From Cohnella abietis (GTDB lineage Bacteria; Bacillota; Bacilli; Paenibacillales; Paenibacillaceae): a DNA stretch of 64,000 nucleotides. The stretch's first letter is position 1. Every line of letters begins with the position of its first letter. A program made the position numbers and the translations under genes. The notes below the pieces were generated by a model. That model saw nothing but the letters and a program-made list of their open reading frames with translations. It did not search any database and was not told where the DNA came from. The stretch is from contig NZ_AP019400.1 of assembly GCF_004295585.1 (NCBI RefSeq), positions 2,571,501-2,635,500 on the forward strand. Direction: 5' to 3'. Positions 1 to 9,521 of this stretch are shown in pieces.

Positions 1-1
1 T

Positions 2-325
2 TTGCATGAAGCATGGGGACCATTGGGGCAGGGGAATAAGTCACTGTTTGAAAATGATACGCTAAAAACGATTGCCCGTAGCCACCAAAAGACTGTTGGA
101 CAAGTTGTATTACGTTGGCATTTAAATCGTGATACAATCATCATTCCGAAATCTTCAAATCCTCAGCGAATAAAGGAAAATATGGATGTATTTGATTTCA
201 ATTTGAGTGATGAGGAAATGCAGCAAATTGCTAAATTAGATACAGGAAAAAGATCCTCTGTAGATCCAAAGGGGTATCAAGTCAATCCGATTTTTGTTAG
301 ACTATCAAAACTCTTTTTAAAGTAG
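2..325 (+). CDS. Aldo/keto reductase, C-terminal part (5' end outside window)
   Basis: This is the C-terminal third of an NADPH-dependent aldo/keto reductase. The frame is already open at the window edge, so the TTG at position 2 is not a real start. The visible residues carry the family signatures: a W-x-P-L-G-Q-G strand, then QVVLRWHLNRD, then IIIPKSSNPQRIKEN, which is the cofactor-binding IPKS motif followed by the helix that contacts the 2'-phosphate of NADPH. The ending DVFDFNLSDEEMQQIAKLD is the usual last helix before a short tail. The substrate cannot be read from this part. A weak terminator follows, so it is probably not co-transcribed with the ABC operon downstream. Confidence 0.9.
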   Translation: MHEAWGPLGQGNKSLFENDTLKTIARSHQKTVGQVVLRWHLNRDTIIIPKSSNPQRIKENMDVFDFNLSDEEMQQIAKLDTGKRSSVDPKGYQVNPIFVRLSKLFLK

Positions 326-360
326 TATAAGCAATAGTTGAGAAAACGATAGTTCTTACC

Positions 361-391
361 AAGGCGCCTGAAAGAATGGCGTCTTATTTGT
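361..391 (+). terminator. Weak rho-independent terminator after the aldo/keto reductase
   Basis: AAGGCGCC at 361-368 pairs with GGCGTCTT at 378-385 (one G-T wobble) around a 9-nt loop. Only a short T-containing tail (ATTTGTG) follows. It separates the reductase from the ABC operon. Confidence 0.5.
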
Positions 392-521
392 GCGTCAGAA
401 AGTATAGCTCCCATCTTCCAAAAAAATGACACCAAACATGAAATATGACGACTTATGCCAGTTTTCGGCCTGCTCTATAATGAGTTATACATTCGAGATA
501 AACAAGGAGGAAGCGGCAAAA

Positions 522-1478
522 GTGGATGCGGCGGTGGAGACTGCGAAGAAGCCGGGAAACAAACAGACAAACCGGAGATGGCTGCGCAGATTTTATAAAC
601 AAAGATATTTGCAAATCATGGCTCTTCTCGGAGTAGCTTGGATTATTGTATTCAACTATGTTCCCATGTACGGAATTATTATTGCTTTCAAGGATTACGA
701 CATCATCGGTTCCATCTCAAGCGCACCTTGGGTGGGGCTGGACAATTTTAAGGAGTTTTTTGAGGACGAGAATCTAGCGTATGTTGTCAAAAATACGTTG
801 GGCATCAGCCTGCTGCGTCTCATTATAGGTTTCCCTCTTCCGATTTTGTTCGCTATTTTGCTCAACGAAATGCGTTCTGCCCGGTTAAAAAGAGGGGTGC
901 AGACGATTTCCTACCTTCCCTATTTTCTTTCATGGGTAATCCTTGGTGGAATCTTGAGCACTTGGCTAGCCGATGTCGGTATTATCAATCAGTTGCTACT
1001 CAAGCTGCATTTTATCAATGAACCGATCAGCTTTTTAGCCGAGCCAAGTTATTTCTGGGCGATTTCCATCATATCGAGCATTTGGAAAGAGCTGGGGTGG
1101 TCGGCGATCATTTATCTCGCGGCTATTGCGAGCATATCTCCAGAATTGCACGAAGCGGCCAAAATTGATGGAGCCGGGAGATTCCAGCGTATCCGCCATA
1201 TTACGCTTCCATCGATTGCCGGAACGATATCTATTTTGTTCATCTTGGCTGTCAGCGGACTACTGAACTCCAATTTCGACCAGATCATGGTGCTTCGCAA
1301 TTCTCTTAACGAAAGTGCTAGCAATGTCATTGACATCTACATCTACCAGACCGGTTTGCAATCTGCTCGTTTCTCCTATTCAACGGCGGTCGGGCTCGTC
1401 AAGTCGGTAATCGCGCTTGTATTGCTACTTGTGAGCAACAGTGTCACGAAGAAAATCAATAACACGTCGCTGTTCTAG
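522..1478 (+). CDS. Carbohydrate ABC transporter permease, LplB type
   Basis: Inner-membrane permease of a CUT1-type sugar importer, likely first gene of the operon. Hydrophobic helices begin at IMALLGVAWIIVF and continue to the C-terminal NNTSLF ending typical of LplB-like subunits. The EAA loop that contacts the ATPase is present near residue 210 (EAAKIDGAGRFQRI...LP). The open frame reaches back to 426, but the only good ribosome site, AAGGAGG at 504-510, lies inside that extension. The in-frame GTG at 522, 11 nt downstream of it, gives a 318-residue protein of normal family length, so I place the start there. No ATPase gene is encoded nearby, as is usual for this family, which shares an MsmX-type ATPase. 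The substrate is unknown, probably an oligosaccharide. Confidence 0.9.
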   Translation: MDAAVETAKKPGNKQTNRRWLRRFYKQRYLQIMALLGVAWIIVFNYVPMYGIIIAFKDYDIIGSISSAPWVGLDNFKEFFEDENLAYVVKNTLGISLLRLIIGFPLPILFAILLNEMRSARLKRGVQTISYLPYFLSWVILGGILSTWLADVGIINQLLLKLHFINEPISFLAEPSYFWAISIISSIWKELGWSAIIYLAAIASISPELHEAAKIDGAGRFQRIRHITLPSIAGTISILFILAVSGLLNSNFDQIMVLRNSLNESASNVIDIYIYQTGLQSARFSYSTAVGLVKSVIALVLLLVSNSVTKKINNTSLF

Positions 1479-1501
1479 GTCAGCCAAAGGAGAGGTATTA
1501 A

Positions 1502-2389
1502 ATGTTTCAACTCAAACGAAGGACCGTTCCCGAAGCATCGTTCGATCTAGGCAATAATCTGCTAATGTTATTGATCTGCTTCCTGACGTTGTATCCGGTA
1601 TGGTATGTAATCGTCAATTCTTTTAACGATGGAAAGGACGCGATGCTCGGTAATCTGTACTGGTGGCCTCGTGTATTCAGTCTCGATAGCTATAAGGCGG
1701 TCTTCAACAGCAACGGTATTATGCTCGCTATGGGCGTTACTGTAGCCAAGACAGTCATTGGGACATTCGTTCATGTCTTCTTTACCGCCATGGTTGCTTA
1801 CGCTTTGTCGAATAGGGATCTGCTCGGACGCAAGCTGTACATGACGCTTGGAACGATCACCCTCTTCTTTGGAGGCGGACTTATTCCTTCTTATTTGCTC
1901 ATTCGAGATCTCGGACTTCTGGATAGCTTCTGGGTGTATATTCTGCCGGCGGCTTTCAGCTTCTATGATCTCATCATTTTTATGGCATTTTTCCGTGAAA
2001 TTCCGACTGCATTAGAGGAAGCGGCCCAAATCGACGGAGCGAACGAGTTCAAAATCTTTATGAGAATCATTATTCCGGTATCTATGCCGGTCGTCGCTAC
2101 GATCGCGCTGTTCCATGGCGTATATCAATGGAATGATTATTTTGCGGGCGTCATCTATATCAACAATTCTAACTTGCAGCCGATTCAAACGTTTCTATAT
2201 CGGATTGTAGCAGAATCGAGTTCTAATCAGATGGTTTCGGCGATGGCTGGCAGCATTCAAAAGTCAGTGACTTCCCAATCCGTCAAGCTGGCAACGATGG
2301 TCGTGACGACTTTGCCGATCGTCCTCGTATATCCTTTCTTGCAAAAGTATTTTGTCAAAGGGATGATGATCGGCTCTATTAAAGGCTAA
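1502..2389 (+). CDS. Carbohydrate ABC transporter permease, LplC/YtcP type
   Basis: Second permease of the same importer, 295 residues, starting 23 nt after the first behind AAGGAGAGG. It has the family layout: an N-terminal helix at LLMLLICFLTLYPVWYVIV, the NSFNDG loop, about six membrane segments, and the EAA loop EEAAQIDGANEFKIFMRIIIP near residue 172. The conserved end is QKYFVKGMMIGSIKG. It would dimerise with the LplB-like subunit and receive sugar from the lipoprotein encoded next. The start is clear from the ribosome site and from the usual length. Confidence 0.92.
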   Translation: MFQLKRRTVPEASFDLGNNLLMLLICFLTLYPVWYVIVNSFNDGKDAMLGNLYWWPRVFSLDSYKAVFNSNGIMLAMGVTVAKTVIGTFVHVFFTAMVAYALSNRDLLGRKLYMTLGTITLFFGGGLIPSYLLIRDLGLLDSFWVYILPAAFSFYDLIIFMAFFREIPTALEEAAQIDGANEFKIFMRIIIPVSMPVVATIALFHGVYQWNDYFAGVIYINNSNLQPIQTFLYRIVAESSSNQMVSAMAGSIQKSVTSQSVKLATMVVTTLPIVLVYPFLQKYFVKGMMIGSIKG

Positions 2390-2496
2390 CGATGCCTATT
2401 ATGAGTTTGAGTAACTGGATTTTATTGGATCGCTTACAGCCCTTCAAATGAGAAGGTTTGATAAGATAAAATGATGAGAGAAATGGGGAAAGTACG

Positions 2497-4164
2497 ATGG
2501 TCAAAACTAAAAAAAGCTTGTCAATTCTGATGTCGATTGCTCTCGTGTCTGCACTGTCGGCTTGTGGAGATTCTGGCAATGGGGGAAACGACGGCAATAA
2601 GTCGAATTCTACTGCAAGCGCCGCTCCTTCTAGTTCGGCGAAGGCGGTTAATGCTGATGAGCCGGGCTGGAAAAGCAGCGCGGATCCGATTACTTTTAAT
2701 TGGTATTTGAATTATTCGTGGTTTGCGGACAAATGGGGCGTTGATAAAACGACGCAGTACATTACCAAAAAAACCGGCGTTAACATCAATTTCATCGTTC
2801 CGGCAGGGAACGAAAATGAAAAGATAAATACGATGATCGCATCCGGCAGTCTGCCAGATCTCATCACGCTAGACTGGAATTCCGATGCCGTTGACAAGAT
2901 GATTAAGGGTGGCTTGGTGCTCCCTCTCAACGAACTGGCCGAGCAGTATGATCCGTACTTCTTCAAGATTGCCGATTCAGCCAAGCTTAATTGGTATAAG
3001 CAAGAAAACGGCAACGTATATGGCTATCCGAATCAGTCCAGCTCTCCGTCTGACTTCAAAAAATACGGGGATAACTTCACTTCCAATAACACTTTCCTAG
3101 TGCGTAAGGATATTTACGAAGCCATTGGAAGTCCCGACATGCGTACGCCGGAAGGGTTCCTGAATGCGCTAAAGGCTGCCAAGGAGAAATTCTCGGACGT
3201 CAATGGCCAACCGCTCATCCCGCTTGGTGCCCAAGAATTTACGAATACGGGGAATGGTTCGTTTGAAAATAGTCTATTGGACTTCTTGGCTATCCCGAAT
3301 GAAAAAGACGGCAAGCTTTATGATCGTACCACAGATGCTGAATATATCCGTTGGTTGAAGGTTTTACGTGAAGCGAATTCACAAGGTCTAATTTCCAAGG
3401 ACATCTTAATTGACAAGCGTCCGCAAGTCGAAGAAAAAATATTGCAGGGCAGATATTTCGCGATGATGTTCCCGCGTTCGGATATACAGAACCAGAACGT
3501 CACCCGTTACCAGCAGGATCCGAATTCGGTGTATATCGCGGTTGATGGACCGGCGAATTCAAAGCTGGATCAGCCTAAGCTGAGCGGACCATCCATAGCC
3601 GGCTGGACGCTGACTCTGATTTCCAAAAACGTGAAGGACAAGCAAAGAGCGATCCAATTCCTGACGTATTTGATTAGCGAGGAAGGCAACAAGGATCTTT
3701 TCTTCGGCGAGAAGGGCGTTACTTATGATACGATTGACGGCAAAGATCAATTTCTTCCCGACGCGCTCAATATGTACAACAATGATCGTTCTTCCTTTGC
3801 CAAAACATACGGCGCATCCTATACATTCTGGATGATGATGGACCCTTCGCTTAACTTGAAATGGGCTCCAGCTTCCGTTGAACCAATTAAGGAGCCGGAA
3901 GATTGGACTCGTGGCAAGGTGGTCGACAATACAATTTACTCGAACCTGAATCCAGCTGCCTCTTCGCCGGAAGGGATCGCGCTCGGCAAAATCAACAACC
4001 AGTGGGGCAAAATACTCCCTAAGCTGATTTTGTCAAAATCGGAAGCTGATTTTGATGATACGTGGAACGACTTCCAGAAGTATCGCACCCAGCATGATCT
4101 GGACAAAATCCAGGCTTTCCAGGACGCGGCGTTCAAGCGTAACGCAGAAAAGCTCAAAGAGTAG
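2497..4164 (+). CDS. Extracellular solute-binding lipoprotein (LplA-like)
   Basis: Sugar-capture lipoprotein of the importer, 555 residues. A signal peptide ends in the lipobox LSAC (Cys23), followed by a low-complexity G/N/S/A linker that spaces the domain from the membrane. The long mature domain, rich in aromatic residues (YFFKIADSAKLNWYKQENG, SGPSIAGWTLTLISK), fits the large binding proteins that accompany LplB/YtcP permeases and probably bind oligosaccharides. The start ATG at 2497 lies behind GGGGAAAG. The gene is followed by a GC-rich hairpin, so the downstream kinase/regulator genes may be transcribed at a lower level or from their own promoter. Confidence 0.9.
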   Translation: MVKTKKSLSILMSIALVSALSACGDSGNGGNDGNKSNSTASAAPSSSAKAVNADEPGWKSSADPITFNWYLNYSWFADKWGVDKTTQYITKKTGVNINFIVPAGNENEKINTMIASGSLPDLITLDWNSDAVDKMIKGGLVLPLNELAEQYDPYFFKIADSAKLNWYKQENGNVYGYPNQSSSPSDFKKYGDNFTSNNTFLVRKDIYEAIGSPDMRTPEGFLNALKAAKEKFSDVNGQPLIPLGAQEFTNTGNGSFENSLLDFLAIPNEKDGKLYDRTTDAEYIRWLKVLREANSQGLISKDILIDKRPQVEEKILQGRYFAMMFPRSDIQNQNVTRYQQDPNSVYIAVDGPANSKLDQPKLSGPSIAGWTLTLISKNVKDKQRAIQFLTYLISEEGNKDLFFGEKGVTYDTIDGKDQFLPDALNMYNNDRSSFAKTYGASYTFWMMMDPSLNLKWAPASVEPIKEPEDWTRGKVVDNTIYSNLNPAASSPEGIALGKINNQWGKILPKLILSKSEADFDDTWNDFQKYRTQHDLDKIQAFQDAAFKRNAEKLKE

Positions 4165-4195
4165 CACTGAAAGAAAGCCTCTTGATTGAACTGCC

Positions 4196-4242
4196 TGGAC
4201 AAGTCCGGCCTTAGCGCCGGGCTTGTCTGGGTTTCTTCTTTA
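4196..4242 (+). terminator. Hairpin terminator or attenuator after the binding protein
   Basis: GACAAGTCCGGC (4198-4209) pairs with GCCGGGCTTGTC (4216-4227), with one internal mismatch, and is followed by a T-rich stretch (GGGTTTCTTCTTTAT). This gives strong or partial termination between the importer genes and the sensor kinase. Confidence 0.75.
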
Positions 4243-4276
4243 TCATTCAACTTAGATGGAAGCGGGTAGAACATCG

Positions 4277-6196
4277 ATGAGAAAACTTATTGTCAGTGCA
4301 AAAAGGTCTATAGACGGCCTTTTTGGTCAACTTTCTATTCGAGCAAAGCTGATTCTGATGTATGTTCTCGTCATTCTAATCCCGACCATCGTTTTTTCAA
4401 GCTATCTTCTTGGAGCCAACTATCGTGACAATATCACGAGTATCGTCAATAAAAACGCCTATTTTCTCGGCACGGAGAAGAACAATATTCTTAACAACAT
4501 GGAGGGGATGGAGCGGACGGCACAGCTGACGCTGGCAGATCGCGACGTGCTGAATTATCTTCTCAACGATTATGACATCAGTGCAGAGGAACTACTTAAT
4601 TTCAATGCTGGCCCGTATAACCATCTTCAACATATTTTGTACAACAATCCGAACATCAGCAATTTACGAATATTTACGGATAATAAGTTTGCACATGAGA
4701 TCTGGCCTATTATTTTTAAGGAAAGTCGGATTGTCGGCGAAGAGTGGGTGAAGAAATATTATGCCCATCCTGAATCCTCTTGGTGGACGATTTATACGGG
4801 GGCGGATAATCCTCTCGTTACGGAATCGCGGGGAAATAGCGGGAATTACACTTTCGTCAGCTTAATTCAAGAAATCAAATATCCGCTTGAACGTCATCTG
4901 GGCCTGTTACAAGTTAATATGAGGTTGGATGTGTTCTTCTCCAAAATATACGGCGACCTCCAGGATAATTCTTCACAGCTGATGGCGATTGATCGCGAAT
5001 CTCATTTGTATTACAACGGAACATCCCTTTTCTATGAGAAGATTACACCCGAAGAAATCAAGCGGGAGTTCAATCGAAAGACGCGGGGAGAGGAGGGCAG
5101 CTTCCAATTTAGTCATAACGGGATTCCTTATTTGTGCGTGTATACGAATCTGGATCGACTTGATAGCCACTTGCTGACCGTGGTTTCGCTAGAATCCTCC
5201 TATAACGACATGAACAAAACGAGGCTAGCCATCATAGGCTCCACACTGCTATTAGTTATCATTCTATCAATCATTACTTATAAGCTGCTGTCCGTTATTC
5301 TAAAACGACTTCATCTGCTGCGAGAATCGATGAAGAAGGTTCGCCAAGGGGACTTCAATGTGGAAATTCCTCATCTTGGGGGAGACGAGGTAGGGGAGCT
5401 GGGCAGTCAATTCCGTCAGATGCTGAAAAAAATGAACGAGCTGATCATCGTGGCGGTCAACAAGCAAGCGATATCGCAGGAAGCGGAGCTCAATTCCTTA
5501 AGGAATCAAATAGATGCTCACTTTCTGTATAATACGCTGGAAAATCTGAAGATGATGGCAGAAGTCGAGGGCCAGCTGGTCATCTCAGATACATTGACTT
5601 CGTTAGGCGGCATGATGCGTTACAATTTTCATTGGACCCATCATTATGTTCATCTCTATGAGGAAATTCAGCATATTCAAAACTATGTCTCTATCATGAA
5701 TATCCGTTATAGCGGAAGACTGGATTTACGTATTAAGCTGTCTGAGCAGCTGCAGCAGCAGGAGATTCTAAAAATGTCGCTCCAGCCGATCGTGGAAAAT
5801 GCAATTAAGCACGGGATGAACTCTTCGAGAATTCGTAAGCGCAGCTTGATTATCGAAATTACCGCTTATGAGAGAGATGGATTTATCCATATTGTCATCA
5901 GAGACAATGGGGCTGGCATTACGGACAAACGCGTGCAAGAAATTAATGATCTCTTCCAGCAGGACTCCATTAACGCGGAGGCATCCATTGGCGGCGGGAG
6001 CGGTTATGAGTTAATCGGTAAACGCGATGGTTCAGTTCATGCAGGCAGTGGCATCGGATTGCGCAATGTCAATTTACGTATTCGGCTTCACTATGGTCAG
6101 GGCAGTGGGATTCACATTGCCAGCATAGAGGGAGAGTATACGGAAGTCACGATTACAATCCCCTATTTAATCCTATCAGGAGGGCTGGCTGAATGA
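4277..6196 (+). CDS. Sensor histidine kinase, YesM family
   Basis: Membrane sensor kinase that probably reports extracellular sugar and phosphorylates the next gene product. Visible layout: transmembrane helix at LILMYVLVILIPTIVFSSYLL, an extracellular dCache-like region, and a second helix near LAIIGSTLLLVIILSIITY. A HAMP region follows, then the His_kinase box with the phospho-acceptor His415 in DAHFLYNTLENLK. The ATPase N box is LQPIVENAIKHG and the G box is GSGIGLRNVNLRI. The insertion rich in Gly/Ser before the G box (SIGGGSGYELIGKRDGSVHAGSG) is unusual. The frame also has an ATG at 4256; I prefer 4277 because a weak GGAAG lies about 10 nt ahead of it. The stop overlaps the regulator start (ATGA). 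Confidence 0.9.
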   Translation: MRKLIVSAKRSIDGLFGQLSIRAKLILMYVLVILIPTIVFSSYLLGANYRDNITSIVNKNAYFLGTEKNNILNNMEGMERTAQLTLADRDVLNYLLNDYDISAEELLNFNAGPYNHLQHILYNNPNISNLRIFTDNKFAHEIWPIIFKESRIVGEEWVKKYYAHPESSWWTIYTGADNPLVTESRGNSGNYTFVSLIQEIKYPLERHLGLLQVNMRLDVFFSKIYGDLQDNSSQLMAIDRESHLYYNGTSLFYEKITPEEIKREFNRKTRGEEGSFQFSHNGIPYLCVYTNLDRLDSHLLTVVSLESSYNDMNKTRLAIIGSTLLLVIILSIITYKLLSVILKRLHLLRESMKKVRQGDFNVEIPHLGGDEVGELGSQFRQMLKKMNELIIVAVNKQAISQEAELNSLRNQIDAHFLYNTLENLKMMAEVEGQLVISDTLTSLGGMMRYNFHWTHHYVHLYEEIQHIQNYVSIMNIRYSGRLDLRIKLSEQLQQQEILKMSLQPIVENAIKHGMNSSRIRKRSLIIEITAYERDGFIHIVIRDNGAGITDKRVQEINDLFQQDSINAEASIGGGSGYELIGKRDGSVHAGSGIGLRNVNLRIRLHYGQGSGIHIASIEGEYTEVTITIPYLILSGGLAE

Positions 6197-7791
6197 AACG
6201 AACTCTGTTGATCGTGGATGATGAGGAATTTATTCGGTTTGGGATTCGGGCGATGCTCGAGCGTGAGTTTCCCGACTGTTATGAATTTTATTTTGCAGAA
6301 GATGGCGAAGAAGCTTTGGAGATTCTTGGCTCGAATGTAATAGATATTATGATGACGGACATCCGGATGCCGATTATGGACGGAATTACGCTCATCGGGC
6401 TTTTGCAGCAGCTTGAACGAAGGCCGGCCGTCGTCATCGTTAGCGGCCACGATGATTTCGAATACGCCAAGCAAGCGATTCGGTATGAGGTTCGAGATTA
6501 CTTGTTAAAGCCGATTGTAAGAGGTGAGCTTCATCAAACGTTCTCCCGTCTGGAGCATGAGCTGAAGCGAGACGAGGAAATACACGGCATGCTCAGTGCA
6601 GCAGTCTTAAAGGAAGAAGCATACCGGCAGAGTGAAATCCAATATGTGCTGTTAAACGATGGAATGAGCGGCCAAGAAGTAGCTGCAAGGCTGGAGAAAT
6701 CCGGAATAACGGAGCTTCAAGCCGGCTATTGCCTAGGTCTTGTGCAGGCGGTGGAGCTGGAAGGACGCGCGGAGGGAAATGTCTTGCTGCAAACGCGCAT
6801 AGATGAATTTCTACGTAGTACCGGCCGGCCCGGCGAATGGCGCTTTACGGACAAGGAGAATCGAAGCCTCGTTCTGTTCCGGGATGAGCGGCGACTAAAC
6901 GAGCTGCTGGATCATCTTGGTCAAGGACGCTTGAAATCCTGCCAGATGGGGGTTAGCGATTGGACGGGGGATGCTGAACAGTTCAGGCAAGCCTACCTTC
7001 AAGCGCTTAAGGCGCTGAGGTATTTCTTCCTTAAATCAGCTCCAGGGATAATTCGTTATAGCCAGATCAAAGATAAGCCGCTTGGCGGGGAAATACCGAA
7101 GGAAGTAATCATCAAAATCGGTAATATGCTTGGAACTGGGCGAGAGCAGGAGATCAAATCTTTGCTCGTCAAGGTACTGGAATATCCGAAAATATTGCGG
7201 TACGACATCTCATATATGGAGGAAATCAGCAAAGCCATTAACGAGCTGATTTTTGACCGAGTGTTCTTCGTATATGGCGAGGAGGCTGTCGAAATTCTCA
7301 AGCTTTATCGGCAGATCGGCAGCTTATATCAATCGCCCAATTTTCACAGCTACTATCATGGTGTAGAAAATCTGTTGGAACGATTGAACGATTTTATCCG
7401 AGAAGTGAAATCGACTCATCTTAACCAAAAGGAAATGCGAGCAGCGATGGATTTTATAGATAGTAATTATGAACGTATGGATCTTAATCTGGCGATGGTC
7501 TCTAACCATGTCTCGTTTAACTACTCGTATTTTAGTTCCGTTTTCAAGGAGTATACGGGCATGAGCTTCATTCAATATATTAAGAAGCTTAGGCTGACCA
7601 AGGCTAAGGAATTACTAGATCACAGCTTGCTAAAAATTTATGAAATCAGTGCGAAGGTCGGTTTCGAGAACCCGAAGCATTTCAACAAAGTTTTCCGCGA
7701 GGCCGAGGGGATATCCCCGATGGAATACCGTACGCGGACGGTGATTGTACAGGCTCCAAGTGTTGTAAACAAGGAGGAGAATATCGATTGA
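6193..7791 (+). CDS. Response regulator, YesN family (receiver plus AraC DNA-binding domain)
   Basis: Partner of the upstream YesM-type kinase, overlapping it by 4 nt, so translation is coupled. The N-terminal receiver has the acidic pair DD near residues 9-10, phospho-acceptor Asp56 in MMTDIRMP, and Lys in LLKPI. A long middle region of unknown fold follows. The C-terminal AraC/XylS double helix-turn-helix spans about the last 100 residues (SFNYSYFSSVFKEYTGMSF, then KIYEISAKVGFENPKHFNKVFR). In this family the usual target is the promoter of the adjacent ABC importer; that target is inferred here. The downstream glycosidase begins inside this gene's last codons. Confidence 0.92.
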   Translation: MKRTLLIVDDEEFIRFGIRAMLEREFPDCYEFYFAEDGEEALEILGSNVIDIMMTDIRMPIMDGITLIGLLQQLERRPAVVIVSGHDDFEYAKQAIRYEVRDYLLKPIVRGELHQTFSRLEHELKRDEEIHGMLSAAVLKEEAYRQSEIQYVLLNDGMSGQEVAARLEKSGITELQAGYCLGLVQAVELEGRAEGNVLLQTRIDEFLRSTGRPGEWRFTDKENRSLVLFRDERRLNELLDHLGQGRLKSCQMGVSDWTGDAEQFRQAYLQALKALRYFFLKSAPGIIRYSQIKDKPLGGEIPKEVIIKIGNMLGTGREQEIKSLLVKVLEYPKILRYDISYMEEISKAINELIFDRVFFVYGEEAVEILKLYRQIGSLYQSPNFHSYYHGVENLLERLNDFIREVKSTHLNQKEMRAAMDFIDSNYERMDLNLAMVSNHVSFNYSYFSSVFKEYTGMSFIQYIKKLRLTKAKELLDHSLLKIYEISAKVGFENPKHFNKVFREAEGISPMEYRTRTVIVQAPSVVNKEENID

Positions 7792-9365
7792 AATTTATTA
7801 TTAAGCCATCCTCGCGTATGCGCGAAATCGCAGAACATTGGGATTTTCGCAGATTGCTGAATCAAGTGTGCTGTCCGACCAACGTTCAAGCCGGAACATC
7901 GGCTTCGGAATTTGGGGCTATGTTTTTCTTTGCGGGGGAAGAGGAGCCCTTAAGCGCGGAAATATCCTCTTTTCGCTCTACCTGCGAGATTCCGCCTTTT
8001 ATAGTCACAGATCTAGAGAATGGTCCGGGCGAAATGATTCACGGTTCGCAGCGGTTTCCCCAGATGATGGGGTTCGGTCAGGCCGATTCCACAGAGCTGG
8101 TTTATGAGATTGGGAAATCTACAGCCTTACTCGCCGGAGCATGCGGATTCAATTGGAATTTCTCCCCAGTCGTTGATCTTGCCGTCCATCCGGACAGTCC
8201 GGTCGTCTCCGGTCGCAGTGCGGGACAACGGTCGGAACAAGTGATCAAGATCGCCGGAGCTTATATGCGCGGGCTGCAAGACACTGGCATGATGGCTACG
8301 ATTAAGCATTTCCCGGGTGACGGATCGGATACATATGACCAGCATTTGACAACGCCGGTTAACCCGCTATCAATGGAAGAGTGGCATGATGGGCCGGGAC
8401 GGGTGTTCAAAGAGCTTATCGAGGCAGGGGCGATGGCAGTGATGCCGGGACATATTGCGTTGCCGGCCTACGACAAGCCTGATGAGCGGGGGCTCTATCC
8501 TCCGGCGACCGTATCACGGCCTCTTTTACAAGATCTTCTGCGCGGTGAGCTTGATTTCCAAGGCTTAATCGTTTCGGATGCAGTCAACATGGGCGGATTG
8601 GTTGGCTATATGAATTACTATGATGCTTGTGCCGCAGCGCTGGAGAGCGGATGCGACATGCTGTTGTTCCCCCACATTGATGAGCGCTTCTACGTGGAGA
8701 TGGAACGCCGACATGCTGAAGGTAAGCTAAGCCGGGAGACGCTGCTGGATCGTGCCAGCCGGGTGCTATCCCTGAAGGAACAGATGGGGCTTATGGCAGG
8801 AAATTTACCCGAGCATACGCGACCAAACCGTGTAGAGATGGCTCAATTAGCTGAACGCGTAACTAAGGAAAGCTTGACACTGGTGCGAGATCGGGAGGGA
8901 CTTGTTCCGTTTCCACTGCGTCGCGGAATGCGGGTTTTGCATGTCGTGATCATGAACAAGGCTGATCAATATAGAGACTTATATGCACGGATCCATGCGG
9001 AATTGGAGCGATATTGCGACAATGTCGATCAGTGGGTCGATCCGGGGCCTGACAAGCTATTCCATGCGGCGATATCTGGAACATATGACTTGATCCTCTG
9101 CTCCATAGGCAGCCGTCAGGATTATGGCCTTAATGTCGCACGGCTACATGGCGAGGTTGCCCGCAACATGATGGGAGGATGGATGAGATTGGGTACTCCA
9201 GTCATCTTCGTGTCCCATTTCCACCCATTTGTTCATAAAGAGTATGAGGCCCCTATCGATACGCTGATCAATACTTATGGCGATATTGAGTTTACCGCAC
9301 GATTGCTAATCGATGCGATCGCCGGCCAATTTGAAATCCGTCGCCAACTATCGGCACATGACTAA
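7788..9365 (+). CDS. Glycoside hydrolase family 3, beta-N-acetylhexosaminidase (NagZ) type
   Basis: Intracellular family 3 glycosidase, 525 residues, with no signal peptide. The TTG start at 7788 overlaps the regulator stop and sits behind AAGGAGGAG. The N-terminal TIM barrel carries KHFPGDGSDTYDQH at residues 173-186, a variant of the KHFPGHGxTxxDSH loop that supplies the Asp-His acid/base dyad of NagZ-like enzymes. The nucleophile is Asp264 in VSDAVNM. A C-terminal alpha/beta domain follows. Its place at the end of an importer plus two-component operon suggests that imported beta-hexosaminides or related glycosides are cleaved in the cytoplasm. Exact specificity (N-acetylglucosaminide or another beta-glycoside) is inference. 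Confidence 0.88.
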   Translation: MKFIIKPSSRMREIAEHWDFRRLLNQVCCPTNVQAGTSASEFGAMFFFAGEEEPLSAEISSFRSTCEIPPFIVTDLENGPGEMIHGSQRFPQMMGFGQADSTELVYEIGKSTALLAGACGFNWNFSPVVDLAVHPDSPVVSGRSAGQRSEQVIKIAGAYMRGLQDTGMMATIKHFPGDGSDTYDQHLTTPVNPLSMEEWHDGPGRVFKELIEAGAMAVMPGHIALPAYDKPDERGLYPPATVSRPLLQDLLRGELDFQGLIVSDAVNMGGLVGYMNYYDACAAALESGCDMLLFPHIDERFYVEMERRHAEGKLSRETLLDRASRVLSLKEQMGLMAGNLPEHTRPNRVEMAQLAERVTKESLTLVRDREGLVPFPLRRGMRVLHVVIMNKADQYRDLYARIHAELERYCDNVDQWVDPGPDKLFHAAISGTYDLILCSIGSRQDYGLNVARLHGEVARNMMGGWMRLGTPVIFVSHFHPFVHKEYEAPIDTLINTYGDIEFTARLLIDAIAGQFEIRRQLSAHD

Positions 9366-9370
9366 TTTGA

Positions 9371-9413
9371 AAGTTCATAAATTTGCTCTTGTAGCAATTT
9401 ATGAACTTTTTTT
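9371..9413 (+). terminator. Rho-independent terminator after the GH3 gene (repeated hairpin family)
   Basis: AAGTTCATAAATT pairs perfectly with AATTTATGAACTT around TGCTCTTGTAGC, followed by TTTTTTT. The loop and inner stem recur, with compensating changes, at 20091-20130. Confidence 0.9.
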
Positions 9414-9419
9414 GTGACA

Positions 9420-9464
9420 ATAACGAACATTGTACTTTACGAACACTGTTCGTTATGATATAAA
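9420..9464 (+). promoter_or_regulatory. Promoter with palindromic TetR-type operator for the efflux cassette
   Basis: ACGAACA-C-TGTTCGT at 9439-9453 is a perfect 15-bp palindrome. A further half-site, ATAACGAACA at 9420-9429, is the exact inverted complement of TGTTCGTTAT at 9447-9456. The palindrome sits in the 17-bp spacer between a candidate -35 TTTACG (9436-9441) and -10 TATAAA (9459-9464), the usual place for a TetR-family repressor site. The likely ligand is the TetR encoded at 13011. Confidence 0.75.
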
Positions 9465-9521
9465 TAAAGTGTCCTAGGGAAACGAATATCAATACTTACA
9501 CGGAAAAGGAGAGTGAATTTT

